Below, in pieces: positions 23,321 through 33,287 of a stretch of DNA of 64,000 nt. Every line of letters starts with the position of its first letter. Position 1 is the first letter of the stretch. Position numbers and translations under genes: made by a program. The DNA lies in contig JAGEMR010000027.1 in NCBI GenBank assembly GCA_021030915.1, forward strand, positions 1-64,000, in the 5' to 3' direction. The stretch comes from Astrothelium macrocarpum. Its lineage: Eukaryota > Ascomycota > Dothideomycetes > Trypetheliales > Trypetheliaceae. The notes beneath the pieces are model-generated. The model saw only the letters and a list, made by a program, of their open reading frames with translations, searched no databases and was not told the origin of the DNA.

Positions 23321-24317
23321 ATGCAACCCACAGGTCTCCTTTCCTAGAGATGCTAAAAGATGATTTCGACAACGTGACAGAGGCCGCCCAGTTCGTCTTA
23401 TTCTTCAACAAAACCCCTACTCATCTCTAATCGAACCCATCAGAAAAGCCGGCCATCCCCTCCCCACCGCCTCCACACCCGCCTACAACCCCCTCGACCC
23501 ATCGCAACCCCGTCTCCCCCACAACGTCGCAGCGCTCTACCTCCGCCCGCTCCGCCGCACCCCCACGCACGGTCTCCCCGTCTGCGACCTCCAACTCCGC
23601 TCCTTCTCGACGCGGCAGCTGACGCTGGCGGCCGACTTTGCGCTGCGCGCCGCCTACTACCTCGGGCTGCCGGCCAAGGGCGCGGTGCCGCTGCCGCGGC
23701 GCACGGAGCGCTGGACGGTGCCGCGCTCGAACTTTGTGCACAAGAAGAGCCAGGAGAACTTTGAGCGCGTGACGCTGCGCCGGCTCGTGCAGATCCAGGA
23801 TGGCGATGCCGAGGTGGTGCGCGCGTGGTTGGGCTTCCTCATGAAGTACCCGGTGAGTGGGGTTGGGATGAAGGCGAATGTGTGGGAGCATGAGGGTGTG
23901 GGCGAGCGGAAGGACGTGGATGAGGTGGTGAGGGAGGTGGAGGAGGATATGAAGGGGAGGTGGGAGTTTTTTGGACGCTTGGGTAGGGGAGTTGAGCCGG
24001 AACTGGTGGCACGAGAGAGCGCGGATGAGGCTGTCGTCGAGGCGTTGGGAAAACAGCTGGGTGGGCTGCAGACTGAGAGTGCCTTGGGAGGAAGTGTGGG
24101 GGTTGCTCAAGCTTCAGAGGTCCCGAATGCTGGAGCGACAGAACTATCGCCGATATCAGCAGCACCCTCTGCGGAAACACAGTCTTCGAACCTGCCTACC
24201 GTAGAGGGGTCATCTACGGTGGCATCATCTACAGAGACATCTACGGAGAGAACGGCTGAGATAACCGAGTCTACGAGTACATCTGCTAGCGAGCAACCTT
24301 CTTCAAAGCTGGAGTGA
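23321..24317 (+). CDS. rsm10: Mitochondrial small-subunit ribosomal protein uS10m (Rsm10)
   Basis: This is a component of the 37S mitoribosomal subunit. The uS10 fold is clear: NVAALYLRPLRRTP, PVCDLQLRSFSTRQL, DFALRAAYYLGLPAKG, RRTERWTVPRSNFVHKKSQE, FERVTLRRLVQIQDGD, ending GVGMKANVWEHE. My preferred model has a 13-nt first exon (23321-23333), a 58-nt intron, then 23392-24317, giving 312 residues. The 5' end is the least certain part, because other in-frame starts or an additional upstream exon are possible. After the domain there is a tail of about 115 residues, acidic then Ser/Thr-rich, which is much longer than in yeast. Base composition in the domain is markedly GC-rich compared with the neighbouring 5' end. 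Confidence 0.87.
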
Positions 24318-25005
24318 ATTGTAGTTTTATATAGATAGAGAATCACTCACATAATCCAAGAAAATATGTCTTGCTATATCATTGGTGCAGCGGGTTGCAA
24401 TTAACGAAATACGCTTGCCCAGTGCTTATTAATATTGTGCAATCTAATTGGCTTTAAATTATCAATTAATCCAATATTGAACAAAAGCTTTAGTAATTGA
24501 ATTTTGTACCCAATGTTGGTCAAAACGAAACATTCTCAAATGGTAGTCCGCGTATGATCTTCTAGACAACCAGCTCAAAAACAGTTGAATGTCTAAGGAC
24601 CTTGCATAGATTGAAATGTTTATAATGGGTGGATATTGTCCCTCAATATCAATTACCAATAGCCTAAAAGTTCAAAAATCAAAAAGAAAAACATACGATA
24701 CCTCGTATTCGCTGCTGGTCACCCACGCAACTACTGACGAGGCGGCAACGTGCTTAACGTATCGAGAGCGGACGGGATCGAGTGCTTTCACGTTCCTGTG
24801 ATTGTATGTGACATATGTTTAATTAGATTTTGATATATAAACACTAAATTTACTTATTGAAAATACATGAAGAATATCTTGTTGCTTTTCGCTCCTCGTA
24901 TATCGTAGCAATGTACACCTATGTGGGTTTTTCAGACCCCGCGGATGTTACCATCAATAATTAGAGAAAGATCTCAAGCCAGAGTGGACTCAACACTCTC
25001 TTAAA
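24318..25005. other. Intergenic 0.69 kb
   Basis: Moderately AT-rich spacer between the ribosomal protein gene and the PrpD-like gene. No coding or RNA feature is recognisable. Confidence 0.6.
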
Positions 25006-26547
25006 ATGTCGAGACCCCAGGCAAACAGCAATACCTACGATACTCTGCTGCTTGACATCGTTGATTATGTGTACAATTTCGAACCGCAAGCCGCCGAGAT
25101 AGACGTGGCTCTGGTAAAGGCCCGCTTGGCTCTGCTGGATGCCTTGGGCTGCGTTTGCGAGGCTACAACATTATCTCCGAAAGCAGTAGAAGTAGTGGCT
25201 GCTATGACTGCGACATCTTCTACTGTGTCTGGCTTTCGTTTGCCATGCACGGCACAGTCTCTCGACCCAGTAAAGGGAACCTTTGCTCTTGGAGTATTGA
25301 TCAGATATCTAGACCACAATGATGCTTTGACTGGGGCAGAATGGGGTCATCCATCAGGTAAAGCCATCGAATCCTTCCCTTTGTTACCTGATTCGTATCT
25401 AATGGAGATAGATAACCTTGCTGCTATACTCGCATCCGCCGATTGGGTTTCGCGCACGAGAGAGTTGGAAAAGCGACCGTCCCAAGCCGTACCCTTTAAG
25501 CTGAGCACAATACTGCGACTTCTCATTAAAGCCTATGAGATCCAAGGCATGATCCAACAGCATACGTCATTCAATACTGTGGGCCTCGATCACGTTCTTT
25601 TAGTCAAAGTGGCTTCAACCGCTGTTGCATCATTTATATTCGGTCTCAGTCAATCCGAAGCACTTGCTGCTTTATCTCATGCTTTCATGGATGGGCATCC
25701 GCTGAGAACGTACAGGCATGCACCAAATGCGGGGCCTCGAAAAGGATGGGCTGCTGCTCGAGCATCGTCACAAGCTATCGAACTTGTGTTGCTAGCAAAA
25801 GCAGGTCAACCAGGTGCTCCTTCGGTACTGTCTGCACCACGTTGGGGATTTTACGATGCAATTCTCAATGGCAGATCCATTACGCTTGCCAGACCGCTCG
25901 GTTCCTGGGCCATTCAAAACGTGATCTTCAAAATGGCTCCAGCGGAAGCCCATAGCCTGACAGCCATCGAGGCAACGGAAATACTCTCTGCAAAGCTTCG
26001 AGCTCGAGAACTTTCTGTCGAGAACGATATAACACGTGTGATAGTAAGGACACATGCGGCAGCAAAACTGATTATTGACAAGACACATAAATTGCAGAAT
26101 CATGCGGATAGAGACCACGATCTTCGATTTACAGTAGCAGTCACCTTACTGAAAGGCAAAGGCCCAAAGGTGGAGGATTATTCTGACAATAGCGAGTGGG
26201 CTAACAACGGACTCGTAGAGCATCTCCGTCAGAACATGGAGGTTAACGAGGACCAAGATCTCACGCGTGAATACTTGGACATGGACCAGAAGAGTCTGGC
26301 CAATGGCGTGGATATACTTCTGAAGAGCGGGGACCGATTGGGAGAAGAGCTTGTCAGGCATCCGAAGGGCTCAGCGAAGCGGGAAGGAACATTTGATGGA
26401 GTGAAACTCAAAGCCTTAACCAACTATAGGCGTGTGTTTGAAGAATCTGAGGTTAAGCAAATCATGCACCTCATCATGGATGGTCCAGATGCAGACATAA
26501 CGGAGCTGACAGATCTCTTGTGGAGGAGCAAACCTATACAGCCTTAG
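25006..26547 (+). CDS. MmgE/PrpD protein, 2-methylcitrate dehydratase-like
   Basis: Family members dehydrate 2-methylcitrate or alkylcitrates; aconitate decarboxylases share the fold. Recognisable blocks are DPVKGTFALGVLIRYLDHND, the AEWGHPSD substrate loop, YEIQGMIQ, FNTVGLDHVLLVKVASTAV, ALSHAFMDGHPLRTYRHAPN, RKGWAAARASSQA, and APRWGFYDAILNG. A 54-nt intron (25358-25411) without stops interrupts the HPS-DNL loop. Removing it restores the conserved sequence and gives 495 residues. There is no mitochondrial presequence, unlike respiratory methylcitrate dehydratase, and no C-terminal PTS1. It sits 293 bp upstream of a co-directional citrate synthase-fold gene. That pair suggests an alkylcitrate pathway rather than propionate degradation, but a diverged methylcitrate-cycle enzyme is possible. 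Confidence 0.9.
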   Translation: MSRPQANSNTYDTLLLDIVDYVYNFEPQAAEIDVALVKARLALLDALGCVCEATTLSPKAVEVVAAMTATSSTVSGFRLPCTAQSLDPVKGTFALGVLIRYLDHNDALTGAEWGHPSGKAIESFPLLPDSYLMEIDNLAAILASADWVSRTRELEKRPSQAVPFKLSTILRLLIKAYEIQGMIQQHTSFNTVGLDHVLLVKVASTAVASFIFGLSQSEALAALSHAFMDGHPLRTYRHAPNAGPRKGWAAARASSQAIELVLLAKAGQPGAPSVLSAPRWGFYDAILNGRSITLARPLGSWAIQNVIFKMAPAEAHSLTAIEATEILSAKLRARELSVENDITRVIVRTHAAAKLIIDKTHKLQNHADRDHDLRFTVAVTLLKGKGPKVEDYSDNSEWANNGLVEHLRQNMEVNEDQDLTREYLDMDQKSLANGVDILLKSGDRLGEELVRHPKGSAKREGTFDGVKLKALTNYRRVFEESEVKQIMHLIMDGPDADITELTDLLWRSKPIQP

Positions 26548-26840
26548 GTTGACCGAAAAGGGCAAATGTTCGCATTCCAGTCTTACGACAATACCCGGTA
26601 AACACCAGACATATAACATGGTATGGTAGCTGGCTTTTTCGACGAGATGGTGCTCTTACGTTTCAATGCATGTTCAGAGTGCACTAGTGGGTTTGCCTTG
26701 CCTTGCCACCTGCTTTGCTTATTGTCCGATGCGTTGCCACAGATCGGCAGGGCTATCTAGCCGTATTCGTGTCTCTCTGACTGCTATTTAAACCCCTAAT
26801 ATCAAGCTGAAAGCGAGATTCTCACGTATATCTTCTAACA

Positions 26841-28481
26841 ATGTCGAAGGGAACACTTTTTGTCAAGGACGGTCGCACTGGCAGGAACTACCAGGTTGAG
26901 ATCGAGAACAACGCTATCAAGGCCAACGATTTTACACAAATCAAAGCACCAGCCGCAAACTCCGAGGTGGCAGACGTGATTTCGGGTGGACTTCGCTTGT
27001 TAGACCCAGCCCTCGAAAATACAGCTGTAAAACAATCAAGGATCACCTTCTTGGATGCTCGTCATGGACGCTTATTCTATAGGGGCCGCAGCATTGAAGA
27101 TGTAGTAAGCGAAAATGACTTTGAGGATGTTGTCTATATGATGATATTTGGGCAAATTCCCACGGCGTCGGATAAGGACGCATTTTTGCAGAGTTTCGCA
27201 AAATCGGCAGCCTCTCCAGCACCAGAGATCGAGAGAGCCGTAAAAAGCCTACCGTGAGTAGATTCATTCTTTGATAGATAATTTCTGACACTGCTACAGA
27301 GTCTCAGCACCTATCTATACATTGGTTCTTACAGCATTGTCGGCAACTCTTGCTTCGAGAGCAGACACTATACCGGCATATGTCGGTCGAGACATCTATT
27401 GGAAGAGACTTCCAGAAGTCGATCGTTCCATTGTTTCCACGTACGCCGCTTTTCAGACTGCTGTTGCGATTGCCTTTTGTCACAAGCATGGCAGGACGTT
27501 CAGACAGCCAAGCTCTTATAAGGGCATCGTCTACAATATACTTCTATGTATGGATTTTGTTGACCCAGTGACGCAGCAGCCCCGGCCAGAGGACGTCTCA
27601 TGCCTCTCCAAACTATTCATTCTCTACACAGATCACGAGATGTCAAACGCTACGGCCTCATTTTTGCTCACAGCTTCTTCTCGTTCCGATCCCCTTTCTT
27701 GTCTTCTTGGTGCCTACGTGTCTCTATATGGTCTCACTCACGGGGGAGCCTTGGAGGTTGTATACAAACAGCTGATGGAGCTTACACAATCTGGAAATAT
27801 TCCGGGTTTTCTACAAGATGTGAAGGCAAAGAAAAGAATTTTGTATGGCTTTGGCCACCGTGTCTATAAAGCGAGAGATCCAAGGGCCGCCATCTTTCGT
27901 AACGTGCTTGATCAAGCTAGGGGTCAAGTAAAAGATCCTATCCTGGATACTGCTCTTGAGCTTGAACGGCTCACGAGTGAGGACGAATGGTTTACTAGCA
28001 AAAATTGGTACATGAATGGCGACCTGTTTGCATCGCTCACCTATACCTGTCTGTGAGTGTCCCCTTTTTGTAAAAGCCGCATAGAATACAGATGTACAAT
28101 TTGTAATTTACTAATATCAATCATCCGTTCCCGATAGTGGATTTCCACAGGAGATGGTTTACACTTTCGTCGCTTTTACCCGTGCTACCGGTTGGCTGGC
28201 TCACTGGCGAGAAACAATAAGTGAGTGACGCTTTTGCTTTCTTGGATTATTTGTATCTGCATTATGCATCGAATGACACGATGTTCTTTCTTCATCTTTT
28301 TTGTGTCCTTGCTTTGAAACAGGCTTAGCAAGTGACCTAAAATTCCTGCTTTTTGTAATCATTAACAGCTCGGCAATGATGACTCTAACAGCATAATCTT
28401 ACAGTGCAAGGTCCTCGGATTTGGCGACCAAAAGCGATGTATCTAGATCATATACCGAAACCGCAAGAAAGCAAACTCTGA
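26841..28481 (+). CDS. Citrate synthase-fold enzyme with peroxisomal PTS1
   Basis: It condenses an acyl-CoA with oxaloacetate; the acyl chain (acetyl, propionyl or longer alkyl) cannot be read here. Four exons (26841-27253, 27300-28052, 28138-28220, 28405-28481) close to 441 residues. Catalytic features are kept: the histidine in LTHGGALEVV, the histidine in YGFGHRVYKARDPR, the aspartate in YMNGDLFASL, and the C-terminal RATGWLAHWRE. The N-terminus GTLFVKDGRTGRNY has no mitochondrial presequence, and the protein ends in SKL, a canonical peroxisomal signal. Its co-directional neighbour is the PrpD-like gene, and a hydrolase follows. Alternatives are a peroxisomal citrate synthase of the glyoxylate pathway or an alkylcitrate synthase; the neighbourhood favours the latter. 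Intron 3 (184 nt) is the longest and was fixed by phase. Confidence 0.9.
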
Positions 28482-29786
28482 TCTAAAATTGGTGTGGCCC
28501 AAATTTCCATTCTTCGGTTATAGCTACGTCATATTTACATGACAACACCTTCCTTAATGGATTTCCTTGCGTAATGGATTTTCTTCGGACCCACATTTCA
28601 AGCCAGGTTTTGTGCGTTTGCCACAATAAGCTTGGGATTGGCCAATAGGATGTTCATGAAAAGCATAGTCTGCAACTCAAGTGCCTTCAAATACTGATTG
28701 TGCAAGTACCCCACTCGGCATGCCGTAGTACTCGTCTATGAAACATCAGATGTCTGCATTATGCTCACGTCATTTGCTATAAAGTCGCCGCTTCGCAGAT
28801 CTGAACATTGCAGCAAGTGATCGGCGCTGCAATGCAAGACTACACCTGGGACAAAGAGCCTTCGAACATACGCTCCAAAGAACGGGGGAGGGCAAGGCGA
28901 AATGACGCATTTCGTGCGAGTACGACTAGAAAACAATTGGCTGAGCCAGAGAGGGAGAGAAAAGAAAATGGCGACGTCGGATACTCCATTGGTGAAGGCC
29001 AGAGACGCAACCTATCCTCTGTTGCAAGAGTGGAGACGCTATAGCGAATCCAGTAGGGGAAAGAGATACTTGCATGGCTGGAGCCTAAGTCAGTTGGAGA
29101 TTCGGGGATTCGCATCGCTCAAACCCTAACCAGGTGTATAACAGCGATGTTCTGCTTATTGGCAGTAAGCCGCAAGCCGCTCCGCTGTGGATAAGAAAAA
29201 CTGAGCATGCCGCGGTGATGTCTCAATGGTAGGGGAGAGCTATCCCTGGAGATCAACAAGCGATACCACAGTTTCGTCTGGTCGTGTGCTCAAATTCCAC
29301 TATCATCGCCTCGGTCTCTCACTGTCTTTTAAGATATGGCAATTTTGGAATAGATAGATGGTCTATATTGACTCCTACGATAATAATATTAAAGTCAAGC
29401 TAGAGACTAAGCATGGAAGGTAGACAAAAGCACTTGGTGGGCTAAGCAAAACCCCCGATCTTCCGCGCCTGGTATCTGTCTGCGTCATATCAAGTTGCTG
29501 CCTATTTTTAGGCAGAGGATTGCCGAGAATGGTATACATACTACGAAGCAGAGTCCTTTCGTAAATCCCGCACGGTTAGACGGAGAGCGGAGGGAACTGA
29601 CGGTAACCGTATCAGACTATTTGTAAAATATCCTCCGCCACTTATTGCATAGAGCCGCATAAGCGGCCTTTGGGCCGACTATCTTTCAGCTACACCCTGG
29701 CTTGCGCTTACTTTTGTTCATCACATCGAATTTAATAAGCTGCTGTGCGCAGGCAGCCTCCCAGCTAAAGTCTTATCCGGAGCTGC
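28482..29786. other. Intergenic 1.3 kb
   Basis: No supportable gene. Open frames at 28840-29115 (minus) and 28808-29129 (plus) overlap as mirror frames without motifs. A CCAAT-type sequence (TTGGCCAATAGG) occurs near 28639. It is probably the promoter region of the downstream hydrolase. Confidence 0.55.
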
Positions 29787-31199
29787 ATGTCTTTCATATC
29801 CAGGCGATTTTGTCTTGGCAGAATGTGGTCTCGCGGTTGTATTTTGTTTTTGTCTTTTTATCCTTGTTTCTGCCTCGAATCACGCGATTTTCGAGGCAGA
29901 TTTAACATTGCAGAACCAATAGAATTTCCCTCGTCACGGACTTACTTTTATGTTGGGGGCCATTATCTTTCCGTAAGTTGGCCGGTCGCGTAGGTATCTA
30001 ATTGTAATGTTCAATCTTACTGCAGGACGGCACCGACTCAAATGTCTACAGTGATCAGATGTATGTGGAGAAACTTATACCTGTTGGTGGTATTTTCCGC
30101 CCAGAACCGATAGTTTTTATTCACGGACAGGCTCAGACGGGTACAGTAAGTCATTTGTAGACTATCTAAGACACTCGAACAAGCTAATACTCATCTACTT
30201 TACTAGAATTGGTTAAATACTCCGGATGAACGTGAGGGATGGGCGTCGTGGTTCCTTCGGCACGGGTACGTCGTGTACGTTGTCGATCAGCCGCAGCGCG
30301 GTCGGTCTCCTTACCTGCCAGGGGATGGGACCCTTGCCACCTACTCAGCGCAGGAAATTTCTGAGCTATTCACTGGAGTACAGCATTATAATCAATGGCC
30401 ACAGGCACACCTGCATACACAATGGCCTGGAGTAGGTTGGCCCACTAATCGAGAGTACTTCTTCTAACTTCAACGTCTAGACAGGACAAAAAGGAGATCC
30501 AATCTTTGATCAATTTTACGCATCACAGATCCAGTTTCAAAATGATTCGGTGTGTTATAATCTCAGACCTCTTCATCATGCAGCACGGATTGACGGACAT
30601 CTCAGACGGAGGTGCAAAGGATAAACCAAGCAGGTGGTGCAGCCCTCCTCGATCGCATTGGTGCTGCACACATAATAGCGCACTCGCAGGCTGGACCTCT
30701 CGGCTTTCTTATTGCTGACGCACGTCCTAAACTCGTAAAGTCAATGGTATTGCTCGAGCCACAGGGGCCACCTTTCGAACAACGTATCATAAGTAAAAGC
30801 AATGCTGTCGTGTTGCCGTACGGCTTAACTAGCATACCGCTCACCTATGACCCTCCCGTTGAGAACACAACAGTTAGCCTGCCCTTCGAGGATCATCCCC
30901 CCACGGCTCCTGGCCTGACAGATTGCCTTCTTCAGACCAACCCGCCGAAGCGACTCGATCATCTTGCAGAAATCCCGATGTTGGTTGTTACAAGCGAGGC
31001 TAGTTTTCATGCTGGATTTGATTATTGTACAGTCAAATACCTGCAACAAGGTGGAGTGGATGCACAATACTTTAACCTGTCTGCAGCGGGAATACATGGA
31101 AATGCACACTTCTTCTTCATGGAAAAGAACAATCTTGAGATTGTAAGACGCGTTGAGAAGTGGATAGATGATCCTCGTGTTCGAGTCAATTCTTTATGA
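29787..31199 (+). CDS. Alpha/beta hydrolase, possibly secreted
   Basis: Five exons (29787-29972, 30026-30145, 30207-30431, 30481-30549, 30606-31199) close to 397 residues. The fold is that of fungal alpha/beta hydrolases with the oxyanion strand PIVFIHGQAQTG, the segment GYVVYVVDQPQRGRS, the nucleophile elbow IIAHSQAGPLG (serine in HSQ) after LLDRIG, and a late histidine in GIHGNAHFFF. The N-terminus has a hydrophobic run CILFLSFYPCFCL. If translation starts at the inner methionine (29823), this looks like a classical signal peptide. Intron 4 must be 56 nt: a nearer AG would make it 34 nt and break the frame. Hydrolases of this kind occur in maleidride-type clusters, but the substrate is unknown. 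Confidence 0.87.
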
Positions 31200-31378
31200 T
31201 ATCACATAGCTAGTCTCTTGTATATGAGAAAGGATGCTAAATAGCCTCACGATTCTTTGTCCAATGTTCAGCGCAGCTGAGCCATAATCAGGAAGCGACA
31301 AAAACAATTAGCAACGACTTGCATTGATGCGGTCGAATCCTGAATCGAAACCCACAGACTTGGATTCTATTTAACAGA

Positions 31379-32538
31379 CTACTCCCACCAAACTCCAAAT
31401 AAAAGCCTAGCGATGTTTGGCTCTGCCCAGCTTTGTCCCTGACTCAGATTCCGCCCTAATTCCTCCAAATCCATAGTCGCTTCAAGATGAAACTTACACT
31501 CGCCTCCAACTTCCTCGGCTACTTCATTCCAAAATTCCCTCAAAGATTCGATGTTATGCGCATACCGCTTCGCACCACGGTTCTTGTCGTTGATTGAGCT
31601 GAAGTGGCCTGGCTTGCTGCTCCCAACTTGGCGACCAAGGATTAGGGACCCAGGACTCGGGCGCAGAAAGCGAACGACGCGCTTCGCGAGCTCTTTCTGC
31701 TCATCGTAGTTGTATAGATGGAAAAATGAATTGACTACTACAACAGACATTTGTCCATATAAAGTCTCTAGAGGGATGAACCGTGATGAAAATGCCCTGG
31801 AAGGTGGGGCGTAATACGATGGGTTGCAAGAATTTTCTTCATGATCGCCGTTTAGAACTTCGTCTCTTTGATTGCTTTCGGGGTTCTTTGTTGTGCCTGC
31901 CATCAAATCTGCAGCTACGAACTTGCTCTTCAGAAACTCCTCATCGCGGAATAGGTCGAAACTGAGTTCGATGAATCGAGAATCTCTGTCGAGGCCAAAT
32001 ACATTTTCTGAAGGAACGCCATCATATACTATCTTTCGCAAATCTTGAGCTAAGCAACAGCCGATGTCCAGTAGCTTGGGTGTATGGTGGACTGAAGTCT
32101 GACGAAGTATTGATAGCACTTTTGGATATAGAAAAAGGTGGCTCAGCGTCAGATTTAAGAATCTGTTCTCTCCAATGCAAGGATATGGGAAGATCTTGAA
32201 GGCTCGAGCTCGCTAATCAAACACATTAACGTAACGTTCTCCAACTTCATATTGTATTCAATCTATCCTGATTTTCTGGAGTTAAGGCCAGAAATGCTCT
32301 TCTGGAGAGTTGAGCACAAACAAAGATTTTGCGAAATAAAGGCTAAGAGAAATCTTCACGGCGCACATACCAGTTCTTCAATGTGCTGTAGAATATATTC
32401 CGATGAAATATTTGAGTATTTTTCAAAAATCTCCTGTATAGGCTTTGGAATCTCTTCAAGCTCATACCACCATTTTGAAGAGTTGAAGGAATGTGTCGTA
32501 TTCGTATGTTGAACAGGGGTCAATGCGGGTGCAGACAT
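31379..32538 (-). CDS. SAM-dependent methyltransferase, AusD/AdrK-type (copy 1)
   Basis: Two exons (32538-32371, 32212-31379) encode 333 residues. The SAM motif is LLDIGCCLAQDLRKI, followed by the acidic loop VFGLDRDSRFIELSFDLF. Then come VVVNSFFHLYNYDEQ and the post-motif RFLRPSPGSLILGRQVGSSKPG. This arrangement is shared with fungal meroterpenoid carboxyl methyltransferases (AusD, AdrK, Trt5). An insertion of about 45 residues between FVAADLMAG and the next strand is absent from copy 2 at 35777-36716. Both copies have a single phase-0 intron at the same place (before the RARAF/RDRAF block), so they arose by duplication. The substrate is unknown. It is convergent with the hydrolase gene, with 179 bp between the stops. 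Confidence 0.87.
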
Positions 32539-33287
32539 TTTTATCTGATGACGGCCAAATCATTAATAGTGCAACTCTGGTAGCACTGACTTGCAAAAGC
32601 TCATGATTCTGATGCCAGCCTTTGTCCTCAAGAGTCGAACAGGCACCAAGAGTCTAATATACCCCCCACTCCGTCCGACTATTCAAGAACGCAGGGATCC
32701 ATTCGCCAAACCTGCCCTTGTACCTGCAAGTGAGCCAACCGGTTTATGTATGCATAGTGTACCAAAAGCATCACGGCCCATGCAATCATTCCAGAAATTT
32801 GGATCCGGAAGAAGCCTTAGATCTGGAACGACCCGACCATCTGACTACCTAGTGCCTAAATTTTCTCCGTGCTAACCAGTCTTGGTCATTGCTCCTGCAC
32901 TCAACTGCGTGTGCCAACATCAGTACTCCACCATAGCAAATAAGAGGATACCGATTTTAATGTACCTCATAGATATCGCGACCGAGCAATCCCGTATGAG
33001 GCCCCCAAGCCGTCCAAGCACTGCTCTAATATGCTGATTAGCTTCCCGATTCGGTATAGTGTTACCTTGACCACGAAGATCTGAACTCATTTCGATCCAA
33101 GAGATGACGAGTACATAGCTAACAACAATCTGTTAATCAGGATTATCCAAATTCCGTCTTCAAAGCAATAGTAAAGTAGATGAACGTTGGGGAAAACAGG
33201 AGATGTATAAATACAATTTGATAAATCTTACAGTCAGCTGCTTTTGTCAACGCGCAGATATTGAACTTTCAGATCCTTAAACATGGT
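32539..33287. other. Intergenic 0.75 kb
   Basis: Upstream region of methyltransferase copy 1 and 3' side of the rhodopsin-domain gene. No open frame with coding character was found. Confidence 0.6.

Noticed and set aside
30550..30583. 34-nt intron in the alpha/beta hydrolase (first AG after the donor)
   Set aside because: Too short, and it puts the next exon out of frame. The AG at 30604-30605 gives a 56-nt intron and an unbroken nucleophile-elbow exon.
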